From assembly GCF_006716315.1 (NCBI RefSeq), contig NZ_VFOV01000001.1:2868501-2932500 (forward strand): a stretch of DNA of 64,000 nucleotides. The letters run 5' to 3'. Position numbers and translations under genes: made by a program. This stretch comes from Nocardioides albertanoniae. Lineage in GTDB: Bacteria > Actinomycetota > Actinomycetes > Propionibacteriales > Nocardioidaceae. Position 1 is the first letter of the stretch, and the number at the start of each line of letters is the position of its first letter. The notes below the pieces were generated by a model. It did not search any database. It saw only the letters and a program-made list of their open reading frames with translations, and was not told the DNA's origin. This document shows, in pieces, positions 32,374-40,872 of this stretch.

Positions 32374-33371
32374 GCCCGAGTCGAGGCATCCAGTCGCTGA
32401 TCAGATGCGCCGCCAACGGTGGAGACCATCTCGAGCCACTGGTCGTCATAGACCAGGTCGAGGTAGCGCTCCCCCCGGTCCGGCAGCACCGTCAGGATGC
32501 GGCTGCCGGGCGGTGTGGTCGGCAGGAACTGCGTGATGGCTGCGACCACCGCACCCGAGGAACCGCCACCGAGGACACCCTCAGTGGCAACCAGGTGCCG
32601 GCAACCCAGGGCAGCTCGGGCATCGTCGATGTGGACCACGTGGTCGATCTCCGTGCGGCTGAGCAGCTCCGGGACCCGGCTGGCGCCGTACCCGGGGATC
32701 TCACGCGGACCCGCTGGGGAACCGAAGATGACCGACCCGACCGCATCGACAGCCACCACCTGCATCGCGGGATAGCGCTCGCGAAGGCGTCGAGCCAGCC
32801 CCAGGATCGAACCCGTGGTCGACACGGCCGCCACTAGATAGTCCACCGGGGTCTGGATCGCCTCGAGGACCTCGCGGCCGGTCGTCTCGTAGTAGGCGCG
32901 CCAGTTGAGATCGTTGGCGTACTGGTTCACCCAGACACTGTCCGAACTGGCATCAGCCAGCTCCTGTGCCCGCCGAACCCGAGTGTGCAGATAACCGCCG
33001 CTCTCGTCGCGCTCGGTCACCAGCTCCACATCCGCGCCGACGGTCTGGAGGAGCCGAAGGTTGGTCGAGGTGGTCTTGGGGTCGACCACGGCGGTGAAGT
33101 CCAACCCGTGAAGCCTGGCCATCGTTGCCAGCGCGACCCCGAGGTTCCCGGAGGTGCTCTCCACCAGCCGCATCCCGGGCCGCAGTTCACCTGAGGCCAG
33201 TCCAGATTCGATGATGAAGCGGGCCGGCCTGTCCTTCATGCTCCCCGCGGGGTTGAGCATCTCGAGCTTAGCGATCACCTCCCGATCCGGGTCTGGGAAG
33301 CAACGTCCCAGACGCAGCAAGGGAGTGTTGCCGACGCACGTGGTGAGGGAGTTGTGGATGTTTTCGGGCAT
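32370..33371 (-). CDS. PLP-dependent beta-synthase of the SbnA/cysteine-synthase family
   Basis: 333 residues from ATG 33371 (GAAGGAAC upstream); the longer frame to 33536 is unlikely. The PLP Lys lies in NPAGSMKDRPARFIIE (about residue 46), the phosphate loop is STTGS, and ESTSGNLGVALA is the substrate loop. EVIAKLEMLNPAGSMKDRPA resembles SbnA, which joins O-phosphoserine and glutamate toward 2,3-diaminopropionate, more than plain CysK, but substrate cannot be settled by eye. No SbnB-like partner or NRPS/NIS gene is in the window. It is operonic with an MFS exporter. Confidence 0.78.
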   Translation of the reverse strand: MPENIHNSLTTCVGNTPLLRLGRCFPDPDREVIAKLEMLNPAGSMKDRPARFIIESGLASGELRPGMRLVESTSGNLGVALATMARLHGLDFTAVVDPKTTSTNLRLLQTVGADVELVTERDESGGYLHTRVRRAQELADASSDSVWVNQYANDLNWRAYYETTGREVLEAIQTPVDYLVAAVSTTGSILGLARRLRERYPAMQVVAVDAVGSVIFGSPAGPREIPGYGASRVPELLSRTEIDHVVHIDDARAALGCRHLVATEGVLGGGSSGAVVAAITQFLPTTPPGSRILTVLPDRGERYLDLVYDDQWLEMVSTVGGASDQRLDASTRA

Positions 33372-33450
33372 GCCAAAGTTCCTTCGTTCATGAAGTCGAA
33401 AGTGCTTGAAGAGGGGCAGGAGGGCGTCGTCAAGAAACGACACCGGGCTC

Positions 33451-33960
33451 CTACACCCGCTGCACGCCGAGTTCGCGAACGAGATGCGGGGTCCATCGCG
33501 GCAGATCAGCAGGCCGCTGCGATTCGATGAGACCACCCTGGCGCGGAACTACCCACAGGCACCCCAGCGCCGGAATCAACTCCGAAGCAGCCACCCCAAG
33601 ACGCGACTGAGTGATCTCGCCACACTCCACCTCGCCATGGGGGTGCTCGACCTTGATGACGTCGACCTCACCAGCGGGGCCGCCGTCGCCGACCGACGGC
33701 TGATCAGAGGACCGGTCGTGATCATGCTCGACCGACCCACGATCAACCCCATCTACATGGGCGACCGACAGCGCTGCGGACTCGTCCACAGACCCCGCGA
33801 CGTCATGACCGGCATCGCCGTGATGCCCGCTGTGCATGCTCAGCAGGTGCACCGCAAACACCATGGCAGCAACCAAAGCCACCACCACGCGCGGCCGACC
33901 CCCAGAGAACGGGAAGGAACGGAAACGGGAGGCGAACGCCGAGTCAGCCCGCGAGCCCAT
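33451..33960 (-). CDS. DUF6153-like membrane protein with His-rich loop
   Basis: 169 residues from ATG 33960 (AAGGAGG, 3-nt spacing). Membrane helix VVVALVAAMVFAVHLL followed by SMHSGHHGDAGHDV, the same arrangement as the DUF6153 protein at 18058 (MHGWGSHAGAH). The rest is acidic with more His (VEHDHD, VEHPHGEVECGE), and the second half carries a hydrophobic stretch near GCLWVV. Metal binding is plausible. It follows CopC-CopD in the same orientation, with a 303-base gap. Confidence 0.62.
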   Translation of the reverse strand: MGSRADSAFASRFRSFPFSGGRPRVVVALVAAMVFAVHLLSMHSGHHGDAGHDVAGSVDESAALSVAHVDGVDRGSVEHDHDRSSDQPSVGDGGPAGEVDVIKVEHPHGEVECGEITQSRLGVAASELIPALGCLWVVPRQGGLIESQRPADLPRWTPHLVRELGVQRV

Positions 33961-34263
33961 ACGCCTCCTTGCGTCATCATCCTTGATGGTCCGGCGCAGC
34001 CAAACTAACAGTCGACCCTGAAGAAACCCTGACACCACGACGTGACATTCCGCACTATCCGCAGGCGACTCTTATCTGTCAGTTCTCGTCGCGTCTCATC
34101 CATTTGCTTCGTGAGGTGGTTCTCTCGTGCCTCGGCCTCGTACGTACTCCAGCGATCGATCTCATGTCGGCACCACCGTTGCCTGCACCATCGTCGAAGG
34201 CGTGATCGCGGCCATCGCCAGGATCCTCGCCGAGACGATCCGAAACAGAGCAGGCTGCGCGAC
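33961..34263. other. gap between CopC-CopD remnant and DUF6153-like gene
   Basis: No confident gene. A minus-strand frame reads MDETRRELTDKSRLRIVRN near 34080-34110, and a plus-strand frame reads VACTIVEGVIAAIARILAET near 34170-34230; both look partly protein-like but lack starts, so this may be remnant DNA. A promoter for the DUF6153-like gene should be here. Confidence 0.35.
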
Positions 34264-36265
34264 TCAAGGCCGGACGTACGTCGCCTCGCCCGGGTATCCG
34301 AGGGCGATGGTGCGCTCGCCGTCCGCACGGTCGAGCAGGACCACGATTGGTGCCCTGCCGGAGCCGTAGGGGCCGACACCGACGTACTCATCGCCGGCCA
34401 TCGGGAGTCCGGTGAGGTCGCCGAGTCCGCTCCTGGTGTCGCTGGTGACCTGTTCGTAGACGACGAGTTGTCGTTCGGCGCCGGTGGCCTTGACCGCGGC
34501 CTGGAGGAGTTCGGGCCGCTGCGCGGGGAGCCACGGAATGACGACGGCCGCGCTGCCGCCCGCGAACCGCTCAGCGTCGGCCTCAAGAGTGATGGTGCTG
34601 TGCCCAGGGGCCCAGTCGACAGCGGCGACGAAGCACGCGGCCCCGCAGCGGCGGAACCGCAGCTGATGTTCGGTGGCATCCGAGGCGGCGAGGTTGCCGA
34701 CGAGGCTGTAGTCCTCGGCGGCCGCTGGGTCGAGGCCGCCGGTCGTATCGGGTGTCGAGAGACGGATCACGAGCTGGCCTTGGCTGGCGGTGGCACCGAT
34801 ACCGATCCACCCGGCGCGGTCGCCGACGGCGACGACAGGTCCGACGGCGGGCGGCGGGAATGGCAGGGGCAGGTCCTTTGGGGCCGGTGGCGCGAGCGCA
34901 GTGAGCGCGGCGGAGGTGACCAGGACGCAGGCCAGGACCACGGCTTCGATGCGTACCGCCGCCAAAGGTTGGCTCCTGCGGCGGGCCATGTGCCAGCGGG
35001 CATACACCGCGAGGGCGAGGGCGAGCGCGACGAGGACGAGCTTGGCGATCAGCCAGCGGCCGTAGGTGGTGCCTGGGATCACCGAGGGCACTTCACCAAG
35101 AGGGATCACCACGAGCGCGGAGAGAGTACCCGCGGTGACGACTACGACCGCCAGCCACAGTGCAATCCGGGCGTAGGCGACGATGATGGCAAGAGTGGCC
35201 TGCCCCGCGCGGCGTCGAGCGAAAGCGATGCGGACGACGTGGATGAGGGCGCCTACCCAGATCACGGCCGCGATCAGGTGGACCGTGACCACTGCCGCGC
35301 CCCACCCGGGGAGCATCGCGTCCGGGTGGGGCGCGGAGGCCCTCCAGTACGGCCACCCCGACCGTGAACGCGACAGTGGGCACGACGACGGGCGGGGCAG
35401 TGCGTGCCGTTCGACGGGCTACCAGCAGGAGGAGACTGGTGATGCTCAGCAGGAGCAGTTCGAGTGCGGCGAGCCGTCCAGGCCCGGAAGCGAGCATGGA
35501 CGACACCGAAGGGTCTAGGACTCCCTGGACGAGGGATCCGCCGCCAGCCTGAGTGAGAGCGAGGCCGAGGGCACCGAGCGCAGAGATGAGCGCCCCCTGC
35601 ACGAGCCAAGGGCGCGGCGTCGGGACGCCGACCGCGGTACGGCGTAGGAGCCCGTCCCCCACGACACCGCCAAGGAACAGCGCGAGGCCGGCGAAGAGCA
35701 GCCATCTGAGTGCGGTGATGAGTCCGGCAGCGCGAGTGCCAGTCGTGACCGCGGCCTGGCCGAGGCCGACCCCCGAGCCGACGGCGAATCGGAACTCGCC
35801 GGTCATGGTGTCGCCATCCTTGGCAGTGACCAACCACTCGACTACGTACTCGCCCGTGTCGAGATCGGTACCCACCGGCGCCGTCACGGTCTGCCCCTGA
35901 TGCCCGGAAGTCACCTGTCCGAGCGGCACCGTCGCCCCATCAGGTCCGGTCACGGTCAGGGTCGATCTCGTCAGGACCACGGGCTGATCGAAGACGAGCT
36001 GGACCTCCGGCGGGGAGTCGGGAACTGCACCATCGACTCTCGGCGTGGTGAATAGGAGCGTCGCGTGTGCATGCGCCGGCGTCGCGAAGACGATTGCCGC
36101 AACGAGGACGAGCAGCAGGCTCGCCAGGGCCCGCCGCCCAGCCCCATGGCGAGGCCGGGTCAGGGGGCGCACAGCAAGGGTCGGGATGTGACACAGCCGA
36201 AGGCCGTTGCTGGCGGTGGCGGCCCCAGGAACGACGACGGGATCGTCGCTTGTTGGATCCTGCAA
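34264..36265 (-). pseudogene. CopC-CopD copper resistance fusion, split by a frameshift
   Basis: From a TTG at 36265 (AGGA upstream): signal peptide ending ATPAHAHATLL, a CopC domain (His1 after cleavage, FDQPVVLTRSTLTV, TMTGEFRFAVG), then CopD membrane helices. Near 35340 the frame shifts. Reading GAGGGCC as GAGGCC joins VAVLE to ASAPHPDAMLPGWG, and the CopD part then runs to 34264 with LIAAVIWVGALIHVV and several more helices plus a C-terminal soluble domain. As written, the product is about 390 residues with a nonsense tail. It could be a true mutation, a sequencing error in a GGG run, or slippage. Operator site 4 lies 65 bp upstream. Confidence 0.82.
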
Positions 36266-36329
36266 GAGAACGTCCTAAGCGTGAGCGCGCGCTTGCTGGG
36301 CCCTGGCCCCGACACGCAACCTCCGATTA

Positions 36330-36350
36330 TCTACTATCTGCGATAGTAAC
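36330..36350. promoter_or_regulatory. BlaI/CopY-type operator, site 4
   Basis: TCTACTAT (36330-36337), CTGCG, ATAGTAAC (36343-36350): one arm is slightly degenerate. It sits between divergent CopC-CopD and the TauE/SafE-cupredoxin operon, 22 kb from the repressor gene. Confidence 0.75.
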
Positions 36351-36445
36351 CGCCTCCTAGGCCACGCACCTCGATGCCCTACCACCGTGATCGGAGTCTT
36401 CTTGAGCACCACCTTGACGATCAATCTGCGGGCGGAGTGGATCTG

Positions 36446-37543
36446 GTGAACCTCTGGGCTGTACTTCTTACCGGCCTCCTCGCTGGCGGCGTCTCGTGCG
36501 CCGCCGTCCAAGGCGGCCTCCTCGCCGGGCTCGTCACGCGACAGCAGCGCGCCGAGGCGGCAGCGACGCCCAAGAAGGGCCGGACCCCGCAGGACGGGCC
36601 GGGCGCTACCGCGACGGCGATCTCGCAGCCAGCCGGCTCCTGGCGCGGACAGCTTGGCGATGACCTTGCTCCGGTGGCCGGATTCCTGGCCGGAAAGCTG
36701 GTATCGCACACTCTTTTCGGGGCCCTGCTCGGTGCCCTCGGCTCGGCCATCGAGCTCTCCGCTCACCTGCGCGCAACCGTCCAGATCCTGGCCGGGCTGC
36801 TCATCGTCGCCTTCGGCCTCGCCCAGCTCGGCGTGCCTGGGTTCAAGGGCTTCACCCTGTCTCCCCCGGACTCGTGGGTACGCCTCGTCCGCATCCGCGC
36901 CCGCTCCACCAGCGCCTTTGCCCCGGCCATCCTCGGCTTCGCCGCCATCCTCATCCCTTGCGGCGTCACCATCTCAGTGATGGCTATCGCCATGACGACT
37001 GGCTCGGCCTGGCAAGGCGCCACCACGATGTCCGTGTTCGTCATCGGCACCGCTCCCCTGTTCACCCTCATCGGGTACGCCGCCAACAAAGCCGCCACCT
37101 CTTGGAAAGGTCGACTGGCGACTGCGACCGGCCTCGTGGTCTTCGCTGCCGGGTTGTACACGTTCAACAAAGGGCTGACCCTGATGGGCTCCCCGTTGGC
37201 GGCCCAGAACCTCACCCGCGCCGTCGGCATCGGCCAGGCCGCCGCTCCGGACGCCTCGACGGTCACAGTGACCGAAGGCATTCAGACGGGCGTCATCACG
37301 GTCACTGCCGGCCGTTACAGCCCCGCGAACTTGGCTCTGAAGTCCGGCTTCCCAACCACCCTGATCTTCCGGTCGCAAGATGCCTTCGGCTGTGTGGCCG
37401 CGCTCGAGGTCCCCTCCGTTGGCGTGCAGGCGGTGCTGCCAGCAACCGGCGACACCCCGATCGACCTTGGCGTCATCAAGGCCGGCCAAATCGACTACTC
37501 ATGCTCGATGGGCATGTACTCCGGCACCATCACCGTCACCTGA
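36446..37543 (+). CDS. TauE/SafE-like (DsbD-like) membrane protein with C-terminal cupredoxin domain
   Basis: 365 residues from GTG 36446 (GGCGGAG upstream); ATG 36374 is an alternative. The membrane part has six or so helices, begins LLTGLLAGGVSCAAVQGGLL, has an internal IPCGVT (paired Cys as in DsbD/CcdA-like proteins) and FNKGLTL. The last 90 residues form a cupredoxin-like domain, where FGCVAALEVPSVG and CSMGMYSGTI give Cys/Met ligands like plastocyanin-type sites. It fits copper or thiol transfer to the outside. It heads an operon with HMA, 38-residue and DUF2752 genes. Confidence 0.82.
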   Translation: MNLWAVLLTGLLAGGVSCAAVQGGLLAGLVTRQQRAEAAATPKKGRTPQDGPGATATAISQPAGSWRGQLGDDLAPVAGFLAGKLVSHTLFGALLGALGSAIELSAHLRATVQILAGLLIVAFGLAQLGVPGFKGFTLSPPDSWVRLVRIRARSTSAFAPAILGFAAILIPCGVTISVMAIAMTTGSAWQGATTMSVFVIGTAPLFTLIGYAANKAATSWKGRLATATGLVVFAAGLYTFNKGLTLMGSPLAAQNLTRAVGIGQAAAPDASTVTVTEGIQTGVITVTAGRYSPANLALKSGFPTTLIFRSQDAFGCVAALEVPSVGVQAVLPATGDTPIDLGVIKAGQIDYSCSMGMYSGTITVT

Positions 37544-37559
37544 GACAGAGGAGAGACCC

Positions 37560-37835
37560 GTGGCGACCACCACTCACACCTGGCGCGTGTCCGGAATGCA
37601 CTGCACCAGCTGCAGCATCCTCATCGACGAAGCCGTCGAAGAGCTCGACGGCGTGACGTCCTCGACGACCTCGCTGAAGAAGAAGCTCACCACCGTCACC
37701 CTTGACCCGGCTGTGTGCGAGCCCGACCGAGTCGTCGACGCCATTCGCGACGCCGGATACGAGGCCACCCCTGCAACCGAACACGACCTCACGCCGACGC
37801 GGCGATCATGGTTCCGACGGCGCGCCACGTCATGA
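37560..37835 (+). CDS. HMA-domain metallochaperone
   Basis: 91 residues; GTG 37560 with GAGGAGAG upstream. The domain carries VSGMHCTSCSILID (MxCxxC) and AIRDAGYEA, then a basic tail (TPTRRSWFRRRATS). Met-His-Cys instead of Met-Thr-Cys in the site suggests a variant specificity. It is 16 bases after the TauE/cupredoxin gene and overlaps the next ORF by 4 nt (ATGA). Confidence 0.88.
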   Translation: MATTTHTWRVSGMHCTSCSILIDEAVEELDGVTSSTTSLKKKLTTVTLDPAVCEPDRVVDAIRDAGYEATPATEHDLTPTRRSWFRRRATS

Positions 37836-37948
37836 TAACCCCGACGAATGGCCGCTCGCGGACGAGCCTGTGGCCGGTCCACGCCTTCAGCGCCTTCTTG
37901 CTCGTTGGGTTCGCGCTTGCAGCGCTCGGCGCACGGACCTGCATATGA
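37832..37948 (+). CDS. 38-residue membrane peptide in the copper operon
   Basis: ATG 37832 overlaps the HMA-gene stop and its TGA overlaps the DUF2752 ATG, both as ATGA. The peptide has one membrane helix (HAFSAFLLVGFALAALGART) and a Cys near the end. The double overlap is strong evidence that it is translated. Family unknown. Confidence 0.62.
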   Translation: MITPTNGRSRTSLWPVHAFSAFLLVGFALAALGARTCI

Positions 37949-38424
37949 ACACCCCGACCACGCATCGCCTCGCGGTCCGACTGACTATCGAGCCACGCGA
38001 TCCGTATCGCTGGGTCACCCTCGGCGCGACCGGACTCGTCACCCTCGCCGTAGCGATGGCCGTCTTCGGCCTACCGCCGATCGATCTGCACCCGCCGACT
38101 CACTGGTTCGGAATCATGGACCCACTCTGCGGCGGCACCCGCGCGGCCCGCTACACAGTACTCGGCCAGTGGGCAGCAGCCTGGAACTACAACCCGCTCG
38201 GGATCCTCGCCGTGCTGGCCGTGAGTGCTCTCCTGCTCCGCGGCGCCGTCGGCCTCGTGACCTGCCGCTGGCCGACACTCCGGGTGACCTGGTCACCCCG
38301 CGCTCGCCAGATCATGATCGCGGTGGCGGTCATCCTGGTTGTCCTGCTCGAGGTCAGACAGCAAGGTCGAGCAGAACTCCTGATGGACGACACCTTCACC
38401 TTCGTCGACTATCCCCTCTTCTGA
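37945..38424 (+). CDS. DUF2752 membrane protein
   Basis: 159 residues. Three membrane helices and the family loop MDPLCGGTRAARYTVLGQWA (about residues 59-78), where most members read CPGCGxTRA; here the first Cys is lost, leaving LCGGTRA. It ends the TauE-HMA operon and is followed by a hairpin. Function unknown. Confidence 0.78.
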   Translation: MNTPTTHRLAVRLTIEPRDPYRWVTLGATGLVTLAVAMAVFGLPPIDLHPPTHWFGIMDPLCGGTRAARYTVLGQWAAAWNYNPLGILAVLAVSALLLRGAVGLVTCRWPTLRVTWSPRARQIMIAVAVILVVLLEVRQQGRAELLMDDTFTFVDYPLF

Positions 38425-38438
38425 CGCCAGACCCACCT

Positions 38439-38463
38439 CCCTCGCGGCTTCACCTGGCGAGGG
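38439..38463. terminator. hairpin between convergent genes
   Basis: CCCTCGC (38439-38445) and GCGAGGG (38457-38463), 11-nt loop, between DUF2752 (plus) and the methyltransferase (minus). Confidence 0.5.
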
Positions 38464-38480
38464 GTCCGGCGGTGCGATGG

Positions 38481-39116
38481 TCAGCGTGTGCAGACCAGGA
38501 GGCTGTACGTAGATCCATCGCGGTCGATCTCGAGCCGCTCGACGACGAATCCTGCCTCTCGGAGTTTGCCGATGACATCGTTGATCGGGCGCAGCGTGAA
38601 ACTGTGCTTGGCGAACGGTTGAGCGGCCATCCAGTCCGGATCAGCAACGCCAAGAACGCCGCGGCCATCTGGAGCAAGGACCCGTGCCAGCTCAGCGAAC
38701 GCAGGTTCCAGGTCAGCGATGAAGTAGATCGTGTTGAGGCTGATCCAGCCACCGAGAGTCGCATCGGCGATGGGAAGCGAAGACATCGCTGCCTCATACA
38801 GGACGAGTTGTCCCGACTGCAGTTCATTCCTGAAAGTCCGGCGTGCACGCGCGAGCATGTCGGTCGACGGTTCGATCCCCTGCACCCGTCCGTCCGGGAC
38901 CGCCGCAAGAAGCAGCTCGAGCCCAACGCCGCCGCCAAAGCCGATGTCGGCCACCGTTTCGTTTCCTCCGAGTTTGAGGGCATTGACGGCGGACTCGGTT
39001 GCGGTGCGATTGCCCTTGTTGAGGAGGCGTGCGACCACGGCACCGAGTGGTCCTGCCGGGCCGCCGAGCTGGCGGCTGAGCATCCGAAGCGCAACGTCGG
39101 GAACGGGGATCTTCAC
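38481..39116 (-). CDS. class I SAM-dependent methyltransferase
   Basis: 211 residues from GTG 39116; the frame is open further upstream without a better start. Motif I ADIGFGGGVGLELL, motif II VQGIEPSTDM, and ISLNTIYFIADLEPAFAELA resembling the UbiE/COQ5-like proteins. Substrate unknown. It converges with the copper operon, so it may not belong to it. A second methyltransferase is in the left copper operon (5299-5889), with little evident similarity beyond the fold. Confidence 0.8.
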   Translation of the reverse strand: MKIPVPDVALRMLSRQLGGPAGPLGAVVARLLNKGNRTATESAVNALKLGGNETVADIGFGGGVGLELLLAAVPDGRVQGIEPSTDMLARARRTFRNELQSGQLVLYEAAMSSLPIADATLGGWISLNTIYFIADLEPAFAELARVLAPDGRGVLGVADPDWMAAQPFAKHSFTLRPINDVIGKLREAGFVVERLEIDRDGSTYSLLVCTR

Positions 39117-39298
39117 GCCGCCACCATTACACGGCCCGCCAAGCGAACCTTCGTCGAGCAGCGACCAATCAGACGAGCAACGAGCGCACCCGCGTTCCCA
39201 GTGAGACGTGGCGGGCCACATCTCAGACATTCGGTGCGGCGCCTCAATCCGTGACTGATCCGTGCGTATCGATACGAAGACAGTGTCCGGACTCGGGA

Positions 39299-39486
39299 TC
39301 AACGGAGCGGGAACGACGCCTCGACAGCCCGCAGCAGCACGAAGACGAAGGCGAGCAGCAAGGCGCCGTAGAGGCCGTGGGTGAACGAGAGCCAGCCAGT
39401 CGAGCAGTCACGAGTCCCATCTGGGCTGCGAGCCGTACGTCGCCGAACCCGACCAGGCCGGCGTTCAAGATCTGTCGGTACTCCAA
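39299..39486 (-). pseudogene. decayed A24 prepilin-peptidase fragment
   Basis: Frame one reads ILNAGLVGFGDVRLAAQMGL, with the FGD motif of type IV prepilin peptidases. A frameshift moves the following helix GWLSFTHGLYGALLLAFVFV to another frame. Both pieces match successive parts of an A24 peptidase, but there is no start and no upstream half. It shows that chromosomal or other-element DNA decayed here. Confidence 0.55.
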
Positions 39487-39614
39487 TCAGATCCGACGCG
39501 GTCCTGATCCCGAGTCGCGTGATGCTCGGCCGGGCTGGATACGGCACCGACCTGTTACCGGATCCACAGCGCCAGGTGAAGGTCCAGGCCTTGCGGACTC
39601 TGCCCCGTTGACCG

Positions 39615-40283
39615 CTATCGGGCGAGCTTTGCCGCAGCCGCGGTGACCACGGGGTCGAAGACGGCGTGGTCGCAGGTGCTGTCGTCATCTCCAGCCGAGA
39701 GTGTCATGACGATCAGGGCATGGCCGGCGTCGACGTACGCAAGCCGTGTTGAGCCGGAGCGACCGTCGCTCGCCGCCCATGCCTGCACGATCTGTACGCC
39801 TCGCACGCCCCCGCTGAGGCTGCAGCTACGCAGATGCGACTCGACGGTGATGCCGTCAGCGGCCACGAGGACGTCCGAACACTCGTGAGCCTGCCGCACG
39901 AGACGCGCGACGAGGTGACTAGCGTCGAGCTGACGGTCGGCGACGATCTCCTGCTTCAGCGTCATGTCACCACCGAATGACTGCCATGTCCCCTCGACGG
40001 CGACATCGGCATCGGCCCAGCGCGAGGCCTCTTCCAGCACCTGGCCTGTGGCCTCGCCGCACTCGGATTCCAGGCCCCCTGAGTCAGAGATCGAGCTGTC
40101 GCTACGGGCAGGCGCCTCCGTCGTACGCCATTCGCCGGGAAGGTCGCTCTCCATGAGCATCGCGCTCCTTGCGCCAGCCTCGGTGAGAGTTGCGCCGTCT
40201 TCGCCTGTTGCCAGTGGAGACGTACAGGCAGACGTCGCGGCCACGACGAGGGCGGCGCTGCTGAGACCACGTCGGAGATACAT
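39615..40283 (-). CDS. lipoprotein, PknH-sensor-like extracellular domain (tentative)
   Basis: 222 residues. Signal peptide with lipobox SAC (Cys about 20), then a mature domain with Cys pairs (SECGEATG, HECSDV, RSCSLSG, STCDHA) that could form disulfides, as in the PknH-type sensor/lipoprotein family. The resemblance is weak. It is divergent from the SSB-like gene with a 158-bp gap. Confidence 0.62.
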   Translation of the reverse strand: MYLRRGLSSAALVVAATSACTSPLATGEDGATLTEAGARSAMLMESDLPGEWRTTEAPARSDSSISDSGGLESECGEATGQVLEEASRWADADVAVEGTWQSFGGDMTLKQEIVADRQLDASHLVARLVRQAHECSDVLVAADGITVESHLRSCSLSGGVRGVQIVQAWAASDGRSGSTRLAYVDAGHALIVMTLSAGDDDSTCDHAVFDPVVTAAAAKLAR

Positions 40284-40441
40284 CGGCTGGCTCCATGGAT
40301 CGCTGGGCGTTCCGCCGGTGCGGCGGATTCCTCAGCCAGGTGTCCCATTCACGTCGCCCACGGGCCGCCGGGCAGGTATGCGCACCTCATCGCCGAGAGC
40401 TGCCACGACCGCAGTGGCCGCGAGCACCGCAGGAGGACGTC

Positions 40442-40864
40442 ATGACGATCCCGACCCAGATGAGCCTGCATGGGTTCATCGCCACCGTTCCGCATCTGAC
40501 CTTCGGCGATACCGGCATCGCCCGGTTCTTCGCCCGCGTTGGCGTCGAGCACTACCGCAAGGAGGCCGACGGGAACTTCACCAAGCTCGATCCGACCTTC
40601 CACAACATGGCGATCTTCGGGACGAAGGCCGAGAAGGCGTACAACCAGTTCCAAGTCGGTGACCAGATCATCGCCTCGGGGTACGTCAACGAGTACCAGG
40701 TCGAACGCAACGGCGCCGTCGAGCAGCGCGAGGAGTTCATCGCCCGTCAGATCGGACACGACGCGCACCGCACCCGCTATACCGTCGCCCGCGGACCCTC
40801 GCCCACGCCGCCAACGCCTCCGCCAGCCACCCAGGTGCCCGCACCGAGCCTGCACGCGATCTGA
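40442..40864 (+). CDS. single-stranded DNA-binding protein-like (OB fold)
   Basis: 140 residues from ATG 40442 (AGGAGG upstream). An OB-fold core runs from about residue 8: FIATVPHLTFGDTGIARFFA, HNMAIFGTKAEKAYNQFQVG, DQIIASGYVNEYQ, the pattern of SSB proteins, followed by a Pro-rich tail that lacks the acidic DDDIPF end of housekeeping SSB. Plasmid/ICE SSB-like proteins protect incoming ssDNA. It begins a block of element genes ending at 43188. Confidence 0.82.
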   Translation: MTIPTQMSLHGFIATVPHLTFGDTGIARFFARVGVEHYRKEADGNFTKLDPTFHNMAIFGTKAEKAYNQFQVGDQIIASGYVNEYQVERNGAVEQREEFIARQIGHDAHRTRYTVARGPSPTPPTPPPATQVPAPSLHAI

Positions 40865-40872
40865 GCGGCGCC

